Shown here: positions 34,579-46,199 of the stretch, piece after piece
Position numbering within the stretch: position 1 is the first letter of the stretch
Layout of the letters: each line of letters starts with the position of its first letter
DNA from: Mesostigma viride
Taxonomy: Eukaryota > Streptophyta > Mesostigmatophyceae > Mesostigmatales > Mesostigmataceae
Length of the DNA stretch: 64,000 bases
Assembly (NCBI GenBank): GCA_009746045.1
Contig: RPFO01000667.1
Span: 753,221-817,220 of the forward strand
Direction of reading: 5' to 3'
Notes under the pieces: generated by a model
What the model was told of the DNA's origin: nothing
The model's database searches: none
The model's input: only the letters and a program-made list of their open reading frames with translations
Program-made: the position numbers and the translations under genes

Positions 34579-35050
34579 AGTTAGAATGCGGTGGGATATA
34601 TTGCTTGAGAACACTGAAAGCTGTGAGCAATGAATTGCTTGGCTCATTAGAAAATAGGTTTACCCTTTATCAACGTTCCTCTCACCGGCTGCGCCGCCAG
34701 TGACCGTTGGGTGCAGACCGTTGGCCCGAGGCCGCACGATGACAGGTAGCTGCCTAGTCACTGCATCGTGCGATCACAAATCAATGCACGCTGCAGTACG
34801 GTCCCTATCTAGGATACTCTAGTACCGTCCAATGACAGGACACTACGTATACTGGGTACTGACATCTGTCACGTACCTCAGTACCCAAAGTACCTATCTA
34901 GGGAAACGTATGCGACTCGACTAGCATCCTATCTGCATAGCCCACGTGGTATTTATATTCACATACCAACGTGGGTTTACAAGGCTTATTCATACGTTGT
35001 ATTCACAATGCCTTTGAGACTTAGTCTACAGCAAAGCATGGAGACTAACT
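34579..35050 (-). repeat. 3' LTR of the Copia element
   Basis: 472 bp, essentially identical to 41756-42227. It is preceded on the left by the GGCAT target copy. Confidence 0.93.
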
Positions 35051-35424
35051 CCAGTATTGTTTTATTATTTATTTCTTAATGCAGGTCTGCACCCCCAACA
35101 TTATTGTTATTGTTTTTAAGTTGATTAGGGGTACAAAAGAGACATGGCTGGTTGAGCCAGGTTGGTTACAGCTGGCTGTTCTGGCCAGGTGTTATATTGC
35201 ACATTAAATAAGGTGTACACAGCTGGCTGGTTTGGCCAGGTACTGAAGCACACATTAAGTAAATGGATACAAAGCTTGTGTCCTCAAGCTGCAAATGGAT
35301 ACAAATCTGACCTAGCCAGCACTCACACCCCACAACGAATGTGTTGAATTTTATGGCGCCCAGCAGCTATCGCTGTGGTAAGGGGGTGTGGTGGTTGTGT
35401 ACTGTGCTATGGCCAGTCATTTAT

Positions 35425-37653
35425 TCAAACACTGACTCTGATATCATAGGGGTTCATGTTCTGAAAGAGGAGCTGGTACTGTTGGCCAGCAGCATCCCGC
35501 AGCTTCGTGAGAGCGTCTGCTGGGTTGTCCTCATCATCCACATGAGTCCAGCTGGAAAAATAGGTGGCCTCCTGTTTGAGGATCACCCAATCCAAGTCAG
35601 TGTGGACAGCAGCAGAGACAGATTTCTTGGTTAGAAAACTGATCACAGATTGGCTGTCAGTATAGAGATGTGAGATGACATTGCATGTGCTGCCTGCCTG
35701 GGTTTGTAGCCAGGTGAGCATGTGCTGCAGGGAACGAGCATGCAATGCAGCAGACACCACAGCACGACATTCAGCTGAGTTGCTGCTGCCAGGTTTTCTG
35801 CGGTGTAGCCTGCTGTACCAGGAAGTGAGGGACATGTAATCTGACCTGTTGGTGAGAAAAAACAGCCCTGATTCCCGTGCCCCCATCTGATTGATTGTTC
35901 TGCTCTCCATGGAGCTGTCCATGACACATTGGATGTGGATGTCTTCCATCAGATTCAGGCCATGGAGGATGAGGGGGGGACAGTCATTGACCAACTTCCT
36001 GATGTGACTGCATTTGATCTTGACTAGAACATCATGGGTGACCCTGCTGATGACAGCTAAGGGAGCCCCACAGATGGCTGACCACCACCCCAGTTTGCCC
36101 TGAACAGTGGCACACATATGTAAGGGGAGGTAGTTGTCCTGCAGCAGATCTAGACAATCTTGGATATATTCTGCAGGAGGGGAGAGAGAGCAGACCCACT
36201 GATCTGGCTGCCTATGCAGCTGCAACATGATGCCACAGAACTGGATGGGGGTTGTGCTCAATTCCACCTGTTTGCCAATCTCATATGATTCCTGGACCTG
36301 CTGAATAAAGGTTTCCACCTCAGCTCTAGGCCCACAAATGAGTTGGTCATCTCCATGCCACACAAAGAACAGCAGTCCAGAGGGGGTGGGTACAACAAAA
36401 AAGCATGGGTCCAGGTCATCATACGTGGCCTTGAGCTTTTTGAATACTTCCTCTGCTGAGTCTCTGAAAATTTTTGGGGCACTGACAAGCCCTTCCACCC
36501 CAATGTTGATGATAAGGTGGGGCTCATCAATATAAGGTTTCCACACAGCTGGGGTGTCTACCACGTACACCTTCCCTTTCCACACAGATTCAGCCTTTTC
36601 TGGGTCCCCCCTGAGGAAGGCCCTTTTAATATCAGTGGCTTTGCAGACATAGTCTTGGCCTGCATTGAGGTTGTGGAGGAAGAGGGAGAGCATGATCCTG
36701 AGTGAGGTTTGTTGCAGCCCAGGTGTGTATGTTTCCCCTTTTGGCAGTGTGGAGGTCCCCTTTAATTCTGTGACACATGGTCTGGCATGGAAGATTGGGG
36801 AGCCCACTTTTTGTGGTTTTTGTTTGAGAACAAATTTTAATCTGAGCTTTTTGGCTCCCTCTGGCACGTCCCATGAAGGGGTGACAGGCGGTTTGTATTG
36901 AGGGTTTTTGGGGTTGGGCAGGACCCATTCCTGCCTGGCTTGGTGGACAATGGCCATCAGCCACTTGGTAAACCCTTTTTGTGTTTTGCATTCTTGTATG
37001 ACGTGGGAGATTTGGTGGGGTGAGTGCATGGCTATGTCCCACTTACCCAGCCCAAAGGCTGAGGGATGGAGGAACTGGCTGTGCACTAACTTGTCCAGAT
37101 CAGGGATCTCCCCTGGTGCATACTGAGTGTTGACTGCCTTGATGACAGCATCCATACCAGGGACAATACTGGAGAGAGGGATTTTAAAGTGGTCCAGAGG
37201 AACTGCACCCACCCCTGTGACACTGAGCTCATTAGCTGAGATAAGCACCCCAGGATAGGATACAAAAGGTTCCCCCAACAAGGTGTTACCAGAGTACCCC
37301 TCCACCACCTGGAAGGGTGTCTGAATACCAAGTATAGGGAGCATCACTTGTCCCACTACATCCAGTGAGCTTTGGCCTGAGAAATCCTGCACCCGTGCCC
37401 AAAATGAAGGTGCAATCTCAAGACCAGGGATGGCTTGTGCACTGATCACACTGACCTGTGCCTGAGTGTCTATTGCCAGGGTCCAGGGGTCCTGACTAGT
37501 GCACACAGCTGAGACTTTTGCCAACCCTGCGGCCACAGCAGCTTGTTGCTTATGTGACCTGTGTAATGCTTGCAAGGCGACTGCCAATCTTGACCTCAGA
37601 GCGGGAGGGTTGGCAGACAATTTGGTGCCTTGGGGCTGAGCTAATGCTTCCAA
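35425..37653 (-). CDS. Copia protease-like, reverse transcriptase and RNase H frame
   Basis: 742 residues from a TTG; no ATG is present, and the frame is open upstream to about 37749, overlapping the integrase frame by about 73 nt in the -1 frame. Order: a retropepsin-like segment with AIDTQAQVSVIS (near residue 60, DTQ where DTG is usual) and NTLLGEPFV; Copia-type RT with CKATDIKRAFLRGD, GLVSAPKIFRDSAEE and FFVWHGDDQLI (HGDD where YVDD is usual); Copia RNase H with LYTDSQSVISFL and EDNPADALTK. Expression by frameshifting is inferred. The protease-like segment between integrase and RT is not the standard Copia order. Confidence 0.88.
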   Translation of the reverse strand: MEALAQPQGTKLSANPPALRSRLAVALQALHRSHKQQAAVAAGLAKVSAVCTSQDPWTLAIDTQAQVSVISAQAIPGLEIAPSFWARVQDFSGQSSLDVVGQVMLPILGIQTPFQVVEGYSGNTLLGEPFVSYPGVLISANELSVTGVGAVPLDHFKIPLSSIVPGMDAVIKAVNTQYAPGEIPDLDKLVHSQFLHPSAFGLGKWDIAMHSPHQISHVIQECKTQKGFTKWLMAIVHQARQEWVLPNPKNPQYKPPVTPSWDVPEGAKKLRLKFVLKQKPQKVGSPIFHARPCVTELKGTSTLPKGETYTPGLQQTSLRIMLSLFLHNLNAGQDYVCKATDIKRAFLRGDPEKAESVWKGKVYVVDTPAVWKPYIDEPHLIINIGVEGLVSAPKIFRDSAEEVFKKLKATYDDLDPCFFVVPTPSGLLFFVWHGDDQLICGPRAEVETFIQQVQESYEIGKQVELSTTPIQFCGIMLQLHRQPDQWVCSLSPPAEYIQDCLDLLQDNYLPLHMCATVQGKLGWWSAICGAPLAVISRVTHDVLVKIKCSHIRKLVNDCPPLILHGLNLMEDIHIQCVMDSSMESRTINQMGARESGLFFLTNRSDYMSLTSWYSRLHRRKPGSSNSAECRAVVSAALHARSLQHMLTWLQTQAGSTCNVISHLYTDSQSVISFLTKKSVSAAVHTDLDWVILKQEATYFSSWTHVDDEDNPADALTKLRDAAGQQYQLLFQNMNPYDIRVSV

Positions 37654-37673
37654 CCCAGCTACCTCGTGCCTGG

Positions 37674-39137
37674 TTAAGCAATCCCCAGGTTGTGAAGTGG
37701 GCCTGGCTTCACTGAGGGTGGAAGGTTCACAGAGGGTGCTGTGGTGCTGTCAACAGCAGTAATTGGTGGCTCAGAGCTACTGCTGGGCATGCTGGAGTTG
37801 CCAGATAGAAGTAGTGAGTCCATGCTTAAAGACTCTTCCCCAGGCACGTCTGCCATGGGAGAATAATACTTCTTAATTCTATGACAGCTCACCCTGTGAC
37901 GCTTCCCATTGATATTGTGCTTGACCTCCACGGTCTTGCTGTTTTTGGTAAATCCACGGATGGTAACTGGACCTAGCCAAGTTCCAACCTTACCAAAGCT
38001 GTTTTCCTTGTAATAGAGAACTTGATCACCTTTTTGGAATACTGGCCTGGAATGGGTTTTATCTTTTTCTGCCAGTTTTGCTGAGGTTTGTGCACGTGCA
38101 GTGTTGTACAGTGCTATCACCTCTGGGGGATATACACCTGCCTGCAGGCCTGCTGGGATTACTTCACCCCACGTGGCATGCAAGACAGGTCTCATGTTTA
38201 GGGTTGTGCACATTTCATGACACCAGAGTGCCCTGTCACAATAGACCCCTGAAGTAGCATCCTTGGAAGGATTTTTGGCTAGTAGGGTTTTGACAGATCT
38301 GATGGTTCTTTCAATGACCCCCTGACCCTCATGATCTTCCAGCCCAGCAATCTCTATTGCTTCACACCCTTCCAGGTCAGTCAGACAAGAAAATTGTTGA
38401 TCAAGCAAAATTCTGTCAACTGGGTAGAATCTGGGTAAAGCAATCATGAGTGCAACACGTAGCTGCCCTGCAGACATGCCAGGTAGGGGTTCCATTACTG
38501 TGAACCTGGACCATGAGTCTTTTAGGATCAGGTAGGGTTGGACATCTTTGTTGATGTGCATCACATCCCCCACTATCATGCCCCTATTGGTGGAAGGAGT
38601 TGCAGTATGCCATTTTTGAGGTTTGGGGCTATTGAACTGACATTCTTGACAGTGTTGTCTAGCCAGTTTTACTGCATTCCTGAGTTGTTTTCCCATGCTA
38701 CTACCCCCCAGCCGTCTGGCCAGTTCCTCAGCCACTGTTTCATGACCCATGGCTAGGTGCAGCTGATGAGCAAGCTCCTTGATATCTATGGAGTTGTCAA
38801 CAGTAGGGGTTAGTGCTTTTATGTAAGGTTCCAGAACAGGGTGTTGGGAGGACAGTAAGGTTGCTGCCTCAAAATCAATTATGCCCTGGTTGCCATCCCC
38901 AATGGTAATGAGATCATCATCCTCAGAGTACATAAGGTGAGTGAACTCACATTGATTTGGGTAGCGAGGCCTGTTGCAACGGCTGCCTGGAGGCCCCAGG
39001 GGATGACGTGCGTGCCAGCAGCCCGGGCAGAGATCCACCCCGTTGGCCAGGGAGTCGTTGTTGGGGCAGTTGTGCCGTGCGTGCCCTCGTTGGAAGCACC
39101 TCAGGCACCTTATGGACCCCCCAGGGTTGCCAGGCTG

Positions 39138-39168
<31 letters not shown>

Positions 39169-39305
39169 CCCTGCTGGGACCGGTTCTGGCCCTGCTGGGA
39201 CCTGTTGTTGTTGTTGTTTTGGCCCTGTTGGGACCTGTTGTTATTGTTGCCCTGCTGGGACCTGTTGTTGTTGTTGTTGTTGTTGGGGTTGCCATGCAGG
39301 GGCAC
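37674..39305 (-). CDS. Copia zinc knuckle and integrase frame
   Basis: 543 residues, with no ATG at its start; it overlaps the end of gag in the -1 frame through an AAC-repeat tract (poly-Asn here, poly-Thr in gag). A CCHC knuckle CLRCFQRGHARHNC (CX2CX4HX4C) lies near residue 80. The integrase follows: an HHCC-like HLAMGH...CQEC, then D in GDVMHIN, D in ILLDQQFSC and E in GQGVIERTIRS, the D,D-x-E set. An SH3-like C-terminal stretch with VLYYKENSFGKVGTWLGPVTI comes next. No aspartic protease motif precedes the integrase. Confidence 0.88.
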
Positions 39306-41737
39306 ACGGTGCCACGTGTTGCCACGCCCCTGAGAGCCACTGCCCCCTTGGTGGGAGGACTTGTGGGTCTTGGGTGCCCCCCCTGGCTGGCCTGCCCCTT
39401 GCGTTTGTGGCCTTGGACACCCTGGACCTTGGGGTCCTGGGCCTGGTTGTTGCCAGTACCCAGGGGGTCCACTGCCTCCTCGATATAGAGCATGGCAGCT
39501 CTGAAGTTGTCCCAGAGGGACTTGAGGCCTGTAAGCAGGGTAGCCAGGACAGAAGGTTGCAAATTAGCTTTTGTTAGCCAGGTGTGGATGAGATACCTTG
39601 GTTGGAGCTTGAGAAGCTCAAGGTCTTTCTCAATCATTACCCTGTATGTTTTTGCATCCCCAGAGAGGTTATTCTTGTTCACCTTATATGCAGCAAGCCA
39701 GTTGAAACGTTCTACTGCTTCCATGTGGTTATTGGTAAGCACTAGCTGTTTCAGATCAGTGATAAAGGTAGGCCACTGTTCAATGGCTGCTTCAGGTGTC
39801 AGGGTACGTTCCTGATAGGTTTGAATCAATGCTCTGATTGCAGGAGATGATTGATGGAATGTGGAGGAGGCCCTGAGAGCCTTAAACTGATGTCTAAGGT
39901 TAAGACCTTCCATCCCATACTCCAAAGCAAAAACAAATTGCTTAGCTTGTTCAACAGTGTGACCCTCAGGCAAGCCAGCAATATTGATTTTGGATTCCTT
40001 TTTATGAGGGTTAAACACACCTGTGAGAGGGGGGTTGGCCCTCAAGAAGCTGTCGGTTGCTTGTTGCAGGCGGGTGGGGTCCAGGTTGATGGTCCCCCGC
40101 TCATACCGCGACATCAGGGCGCGCAGGCCCTCGACAGTTTGCAGCTGGTTAGCTGTTAACTGCTGATCTTGCAACGAGGCCAGCTGGGCCTGGAGAATGG
40201 CGAGCTGTTCCAGGACATCCCCGCTCCTTGGGGGGGCCTCAGCAGGCCTGTTGGGTGCCTGTGGCACCTCTGCACCTCCCCCCAGGGCCTCCTGGGGTCC
40301 TGGCCACCCCCCCTGGTTTGGGAGGGGGCCCCAACCCACAGGGCGAACCTGGGGTGGTGGGGGAGGGGGAGGGGGGGTCATGGTGGCCCTGGGGGAGCCC
40401 GGGGGTGTCCGGGTAACCCCACTGGGTCCAGCCCCATCGGTGGAGGGGCGGGCAGGGGTGTCTGCCTCTGCTCTCCTCCTGGCCTCCTCCCGCATGAGAC
40501 GCTTCATCTCCTTGCGTACCTCATGCTCCCGGAGGGCTGCCTGAAAAGCAGCCTCATCCTCGGGTATGTCAGGGAGTGGTTCTCCCATGATCATAGCAGG
40601 CCGGACTGGACAGTCCGCCTCTTTGCCCTTCCTCGCGCCCAGGGCCAGCAGTCCCTCCTTGTACTGCAGGGGTTGGGGGGGAGAGGGTTTCTTGCTGGTG
40701 GTTTCCAGCGGGGGGGCTTCTTCAGCTACCACCCCATGTTTGGCCAAGATGGCCTCCGTGACCCTGGCTTGGGTGATGGAGGACATGGTTTTAAAGTGTG
40801 CTGACCGAGCAAGCTCGGCCAGGTCTTGACTGTCCGCATAGTCCATGGGATAGTCAGCATTTTTTAAGAGGTCACGTAACCGCTGGGTGGCCTCGCGGTA
40901 CGCGTCCGCCATCGCCTGGTGGGTAGCCAGGCGACGGGCGGCTTCCTCTTCATATTCTTGCCGCTTAGCGGCGAGCCGAAAAGCCGCCTCTCGGCGGACC
41001 TCTCGGTCCCGCTGCCGCTCTCGGCGTTCTTCATTTGCCACCAGCGCGGCCTGCTCGACCGCCAGGAGCGCTGGGGTAAGATTGATCTCAGTCTCCCCAT
41101 CGGGGAGACTGGCAGTGTCGGATACCTCATCGTCGGACATTGGTTGTCCGGCGATGGGTTCCACAGGTTTTCGCACCACCCGTGCGAGTTTAATACTCTC
41201 CATGTCCTTCTTCTTGCGAAGAAGGGACGCAGAGGGTCGCCCAAACGTTAGCTCAATGTGGTTATGTCCCTGGGCGAAAGGGACATTAAGGTTTGATGTG
41301 GCGGGACGAAAGGTAATCGTCCCGTCCGGTGCCACCGAGGCCGTCTGACGGGGCATACGCTCCCGAAGAGATGGCAACGTGGGGCCGGACTGTGGAGCCT
41401 CAGTGGGGTTTACCACCGAGGTCTCCGCAGCCATGGCCGCGCCAGCCGTGGTTGCGGCTGGGGCGGCCGCCGGAGTCGAGGGTAAGCCGGTCTCCCCGGG
41501 GGGAGCCGTCTCGGCCTCCGGCCTCGCAGGGGAGGGGGGTAGGTCGGTCGGCTTTGCAGCCGCCGTCCCCTCGTCCTGGCAACCATTGTGAGTCTTTTTG
41601 TTCTTTTTCTTTTTCTTGGAAATGGCCGCATCGCCAGCCGGCTTCTTGTTGTTGTCTCTGGGCATCCGCCGATCCTGCCCATCATCATCCTCGTTGTAGG
41701 TAAGCTTCTTAGCGACATTCTTGTTCGTGATAGCCAT
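39110..41737 (-). CDS. Copia Gag
   Basis: 875 residues from ATG 41735-41737, only 18 nt inside the 5' LTR. The N-terminus is Lys/Asp-rich (KKKKKNKK), followed by a Pro/Ala-rich region, a long charged helical part (EERRERQRDREVRREAAFRLAAKRQEYEEEA) and a capsid-like helical region with LIQTYQERTLTPEAAIEQW. It ends in Thr runs encoded by the AAC-repeat tract where the -1 frame takes over. It forms the particle shell of the retrotransposon. Confidence 0.85.
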
Positions 41738-41755
41738 GGTAGCAAATAAAATTCA

Positions 41756-42227
41756 AGTTAGAATGCGGTGGGATATATTGCTTGAGAACACTGAAGCTGT
41801 GAGCAATGAATTGCTTGGTTCATTAGAAAATAGGTTTACCCTTTATCAACGTTCCTCTCACCGGCTGCGCCGCCAGTGACCGTTGGGTGCAGACCGTTGG
41901 CCCGAGGCCGCACGATGACAGGTAGCTGCCTAGTCACTGCATCGTGCGATCACAAATCAATGCACGCTGCAGTACGGTCCCTATCTAGGATACTCTAGTA
42001 CCGTCCAATGACAGGACACTACGTATACTGGGTACTGACATCTGTCACGTACCTCAGTACCCAAAGTACCTATCTAGGGAAACGTATGCGACTCGACTAG
42101 CATCCCTATCTGCATAGCCCACGTGGTATTTATATTCACATACCAACGTGGGTTTACAAGGCTTATTCATACGTTGTATTCACAATGCCTTTGAGACTTA
42201 GTCTACAGCAAAGCATGGAGACTAACT
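41756..42227 (-). repeat. 5' LTR of the Copia element
   Basis: 472 bp; presumed promoter LTR for the minus-strand transcript. Followed on the right by the GGCAT target copy at 42228-42232. Confidence 0.93.
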
Positions 42228-42870
42228 GGCATGGCTTGGCTAAATTCTGAAGGCATCATCCATGGGGGCCATTATGGGCGCACATGCGCGGGGGCCACAT
42301 GCTAGGCCTGACTAATATACACTACTGGTATATATTCCCTAGTCTGAGGTGGCAGGAGGGGGCTACCAGGGCTTGTGGTCAACGTGGATGACCGCCCCCC
42401 TCCATGCAGTATACCGGCTTCCCACCTGCGCTCTGCCGGAGCTGAAGGTAGGTCGGCCATAGCTCGCGTCGCCGCTGTTGCTGGGCCAGGGTCAAGTCGT
42501 CGTCCAGCGTGAAGCGAGTCTCCGAGAGCTTCTTGCGGCATTTAATTAAGGAACGCCAGCTTGTCCGCCATGTACTTAATTTAAGGTGAGGAGCACGGGC
42601 GCCGTGCCAGCCTTACCCCGCGCGCGGGGAAGGCGGACAGCCGACATCCGCAGCTCACCAGTGAGTTGCATGGGGGCAAAAATGGCGCGGGTTATAAATG
42701 CCTCGAGAAGGCTCGTGGAGGTCTCACCTGCCGGCTGGTCGAAGTGCTTGACGATGACATTGTGGCGCTGCGCTTGGTGATGTCGGCCTCCTCGCGAAGG
42801 TCGAGCGAGGGCTTGTTGCTTGAGTTGTGCGCCGCGATGGTGGATCGAGGTGGTGGAGGTGGTGTGCTGC
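42228..42870 (-). pseudogene. ORF1-only LINE derivative D2, ORF1 part
   Basis: Continues the element interrupted at 34578. It holds the ORF1 C-terminal half, frameshifted by CATGCA (42403-42408), AATTAA (42544-42549, shared with the 58491 copy) and GATCGA (42843-42848). 5'-truncated near 42870. Confidence 0.85.
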
Positions 42871-42879
42871 TTATTAAGG

Positions 42880-44730
42880 GGACGTGGCGCGCCGAATATT
42901 TTCCGCGCCAAAAAATTCGCGGTACCGTCCGTACGGTGTATAATGTGTGCCCGGACCGCTCAACCCTCGCGGAAGTGGCCATGGCGGCATGCCTTTATGC
43001 AATATTAATCGATATGGCACGTAAACAGCTAGAAAAAATGCTTGAATTTCGCAGAAGATTAGTTGATGACCTCATTGCGTGGCGGAAAGTTTACGGTTTG
43101 CAATATCGCTAATTTCTCGAACGGCTACGGGCGCGGGGGTCCAGGATATAATTTCTCTTGCGGATCATGAAATTTAATGCAGGTTTACGGCAGCTATTGT
43201 GAGGCAACGTAGGCTCTAAAGAGCGATTATGAAGCTAACTTAATGGTGTTGTCGAGTTTGTGCCGAAGCTTCCCGGTTTCTTTTACATTTCCGGCATTCA
43301 AGGTAAGAACCTACGCAGGCCTGCGCAGGTCGCCTTCGACGTATTCACGGAAGGCGCACCTTCCTTGTTCGCCTGATCAATGGATGATGTCTTTTATTGT
43401 TCGAGCTTGCGTGCCAGTTTATGCATGAAACATTTCCACGCAGGCAGGTGCATTAACGTCGGCCTTTCGCCTTTTTTTCGGGCAGTTTCCCTGCAGGAAG
43501 CGCTCCATTTCTTTCGGTTGCATCGTCAGATTCCTAGCTATTTCGTACAATTTCGTGTAGTTTGTGGCTGGCATGCTAAATGCGCCGAGGTCAAGTTGTT
43601 GGTAATGTGTTGAAATTTGTTTTCCATAATCCTTTGGACGTGACCTTGCTCAGACGCTTTGTTATGTGCCGGATCTGAAACCGGCCTGTTTTAGAACGAC
43701 ATCCGGCATGTGCCTAGAGGCTAACAAGCTGGCATCAGCTTCTTAGCAAATTGCCCTATTGGAAAGGAAGGTGAGAGTGGTTCTTTTGCTGGCCATACTG
43801 CATGAGTGGCATTGCATTAGATAGGTGTTTCCATTGCTTTCCTTGAGCTATAACCATTAAGACTTCCCTGCTATGTGTGCAGCAAGGCAAGCTGGATAGG
43901 ATGTGAATGCTTGGCATACAACATGTATGATTTGCTGCCAAGTTTGCAGGCTGCAGTTGCCTCTATTGCTTGGGCAGTCTTTCTAAGGTTTTTACACGTA
44001 TACTTGCTGAGTTCTTGGCATAAATTTACATGGTAACCTTGGGCTGAGCTTATAGTGTATGCTCTCTTGGTGCGTGTATGCCTAGCGATGGTGTTGCTAT
44101 GCGCACGCTGGCAAGGCTGGCCATGCTGAGGGCAGGGGAGGGCAGATGAGGTGCCTAGCCTTTTCTTATGTTGTGTGATCGAGTTGGGCATGTTTTTTGG
44201 CTTCTTGGATGGAAAACATGATGCCTAGGTGGCCTTATACACAGAAAAACCTCATTTAGCGTATGTTCAGGTTTTAGCACGCCAAACGCAATAACTTGAG
44301 CTAGACTTGTCGGAATTACCTGGGACTTGGACCACTGCTGTCCCCCTGTTAGCCGGATTTTCGCTACATTTTGTTGCCTAATCTGAAGTGTTTATGACAT
44401 GTTTATTCCCAATGTCCGGTAAAAAAAGGGTACTTTTGCGGGGAAATTAATAACTGTTCAAGGTTTTGTCATTTTCATGATGTAAATAGCTCAGCAAGCT
44501 ACAAACTCAGGGAACTATAGACGCTACATTTTTTTTTGCCAACAAATGAGTGCATGGGCTGGGGCATACATAGCCCTAATTAGCGTCTTTTTCTATTTAT
44601 AGCGATATATTGGCGTATATGTGGGGGTAGTACCCCCAACAAGTGCATGGACAACTCACTAGAGATGTTATTTAGTGCCCCCAATCATAATTTAGCATGG
44701 TGCAACTGAAATTCAAGTGATATTAGCATG
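42880..44730. other. No gene recognised
   Basis: Unique-looking sequence. A short plus-strand frame near 42960-43110 (MARKQLEKMLEFRRRLVDDLIAWR) looks helical, but no gene structure supports it. Confidence 0.4.
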
Positions 44731-44732
44731 GG

Positions 44733-45800
44733 TCAAGTTTTAAGGTTTTTGGGGTGCCACCTCCCCTTAAGCAAGTCCGCCCAGGTGGAGGGAGCATCGC
44801 CGGCCGGGCCAGCAGGTGCCGGCTGGGCGGCGATGTCCTTCACCGCCTCGGCGGTGAGGCCGGCGGTGTCGTGCAAGCACTCAAGGGCGGTGGCGGTGGC
44901 TTGAAGGCGTTGGTCGAGGTCGAGGAGCTGCATGGGCTTTGATGTCGGCAGTGGAGGTGGAAATGGCAGTGGAGGTGGAGGCGACGGTGGTGGAAAGGTG
45001 AGGAAGCCGTTCAGTAGCCAGCGTGCCACCCATTGCTGCCACATCGGCGGCATTGAGGGGGGTCACGTGCTGCTGAAAGGCTTCCGTAAGGATGGAACGA
45101 AGGGTGGGGGCGGAGATGGATGGAGCCCAGATCTCGCCGTCAGAGCGCATGAGAAGGGAGTTGAGGATGGCCGGTGTGTTGGAGGTAGGCGCGGTTGCAC
45201 CCGTCCAGCGTGCTGATGTTGTACCACCAGCTGCCGTCCGAGCAGATGAGGCGATTGATGTCGTGGACATGGAGGCACAGGTCGTAAAGCGAGGCGTAGT
45301 AGTCCCCGTTGAAAATGCAACGCAGGGCAGTTGCCGGGGACATGTTGGTCCAGTCGTGATCATCGACCTTGAAAGGTTCAGGCCGAAAGCGCGGTTCTTT
45401 GGGCCGGGCGTGAAAACCCTCCTGTGTTGTCGGCTGGGCGGCTGCGTTTAGGGTCAGCAGGCGATGCCGATGGCGAGGCATTGAGCCCGGGAGCTGTTGC
45501 TGGGCGACCTCCAGTGCACGACTAGTGTCACCGCTGCCTGCCAGAGCTGAGGGCGAAGCTGCAGCCGGAGCTGCAGACGCATTTTCATGGCCGAGCGCAT
45601 CCGCCAAACTGCGTTGCGTCAAGGGGCGTTTGCTCGTCATATATTGCGTTTTAGATTCGGAAAATTATATCAGCATGTGCGTCTTAGAAAGACGAAGCGA
45701 TAGTGATATTCACAGCTAAATCCGGTGCTCAAACGTGAAAGTTATAAGCTCGATCCGCCGTCTGACAGCCATGGCTACCTCGTGGCTCGTGGCTCTTGTG
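44733..45800 (-). pseudogene. LINE 5' end with ORF1 N-terminus, decayed copy
   Basis: The leader (45800-45641, with CACGAGCCACGAGG) and ORF1 start (ATG 45640: SKRPLTQRSLADALGHENAS) match the copy at 31385-32400. The frame moves twice, but the heptad region (HVTPLNAADVAAMGGTLATE) and LTAEAVKDIAAQPAPAGPAGD are recognisable. The 3' half is missing. A TCGATC insertion at 45750-45755 is absent from the 31423 equivalent. Confidence 0.8.
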
Positions 45801-45889
45801 CATGCCAAGCACATGGCTATTAAAAGAGCCAAGCGTTTGCCCCGCAACCTCTTGTTCCCGCAGCTAGGGCGGCCCTGCATGTGGTAGCT

Positions 45890-46040
45890 GCGGGCACAGC
45901 TGCCCGCGGCCCGTTGCTAGCCAGGGTAGAAGTCCGCAGGTGGAGGTTATTGGCCCTGAGGATAGCCGCTACACTACCGCCTCGTCTGCCATTACAGTAG
46001 AGGACAGCTCGGATGAGGATTACATCCGGCCCATCCAGTG
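45890..46040 (+). pseudogene. LINE 3'-region fragment
   Basis: Same sequence as 1516-1650 in the opposite orientation (TAGAAGTCCGCAGGTGGAGG to TTACATC), with the uninserted state at 45937-45938. Confidence 0.6.
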
Positions 46041-46199
46041 CTTAATGGTTGGGGAATGATGCAGACGATATTTGTTTTAACTTTTGTGTAATTATTTTTT
46101 CTAATGAGATTAGCATAGTACTCCGTGGCGCATGCCTTTGCGCATGACGCGCAAGTACTTACTTATTAATTACTTACAGCTTGCACAGCTGCTACCTAG

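Larger units (their letters stand above)
34579..42227 (-). mobile_element. Copia-type LTR retrotransposon, nearly intact
   Basis: 7,649 bp bounded by two 472-bp LTRs (34579-35050 and 41756-42227) that differ at only three places I can see. Target duplication GGCAT is at 34574-34578 and 42228-42232. The element reads right to left: gag, then a zinc knuckle plus integrase frame, then a protease-like plus reverse transcriptase plus RNase H frame. The three frames overlap in -1 steps. The LTR ends are AGTTAG...CTAACT, without the usual TG..CA. The sequence 3' of the 5' LTR does not resemble a standard tRNA primer site, and gag starts only 18 nt after it. Confidence 0.93.

Noticed and set aside
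42805-42818. CGAG duplication at 42806 and other 2-, 3- and 5-bp indels as further palindromic events
   Set aside because: They are direct duplications or do not fit the XY-rc(XY)-XY form, so they were left out of the list.
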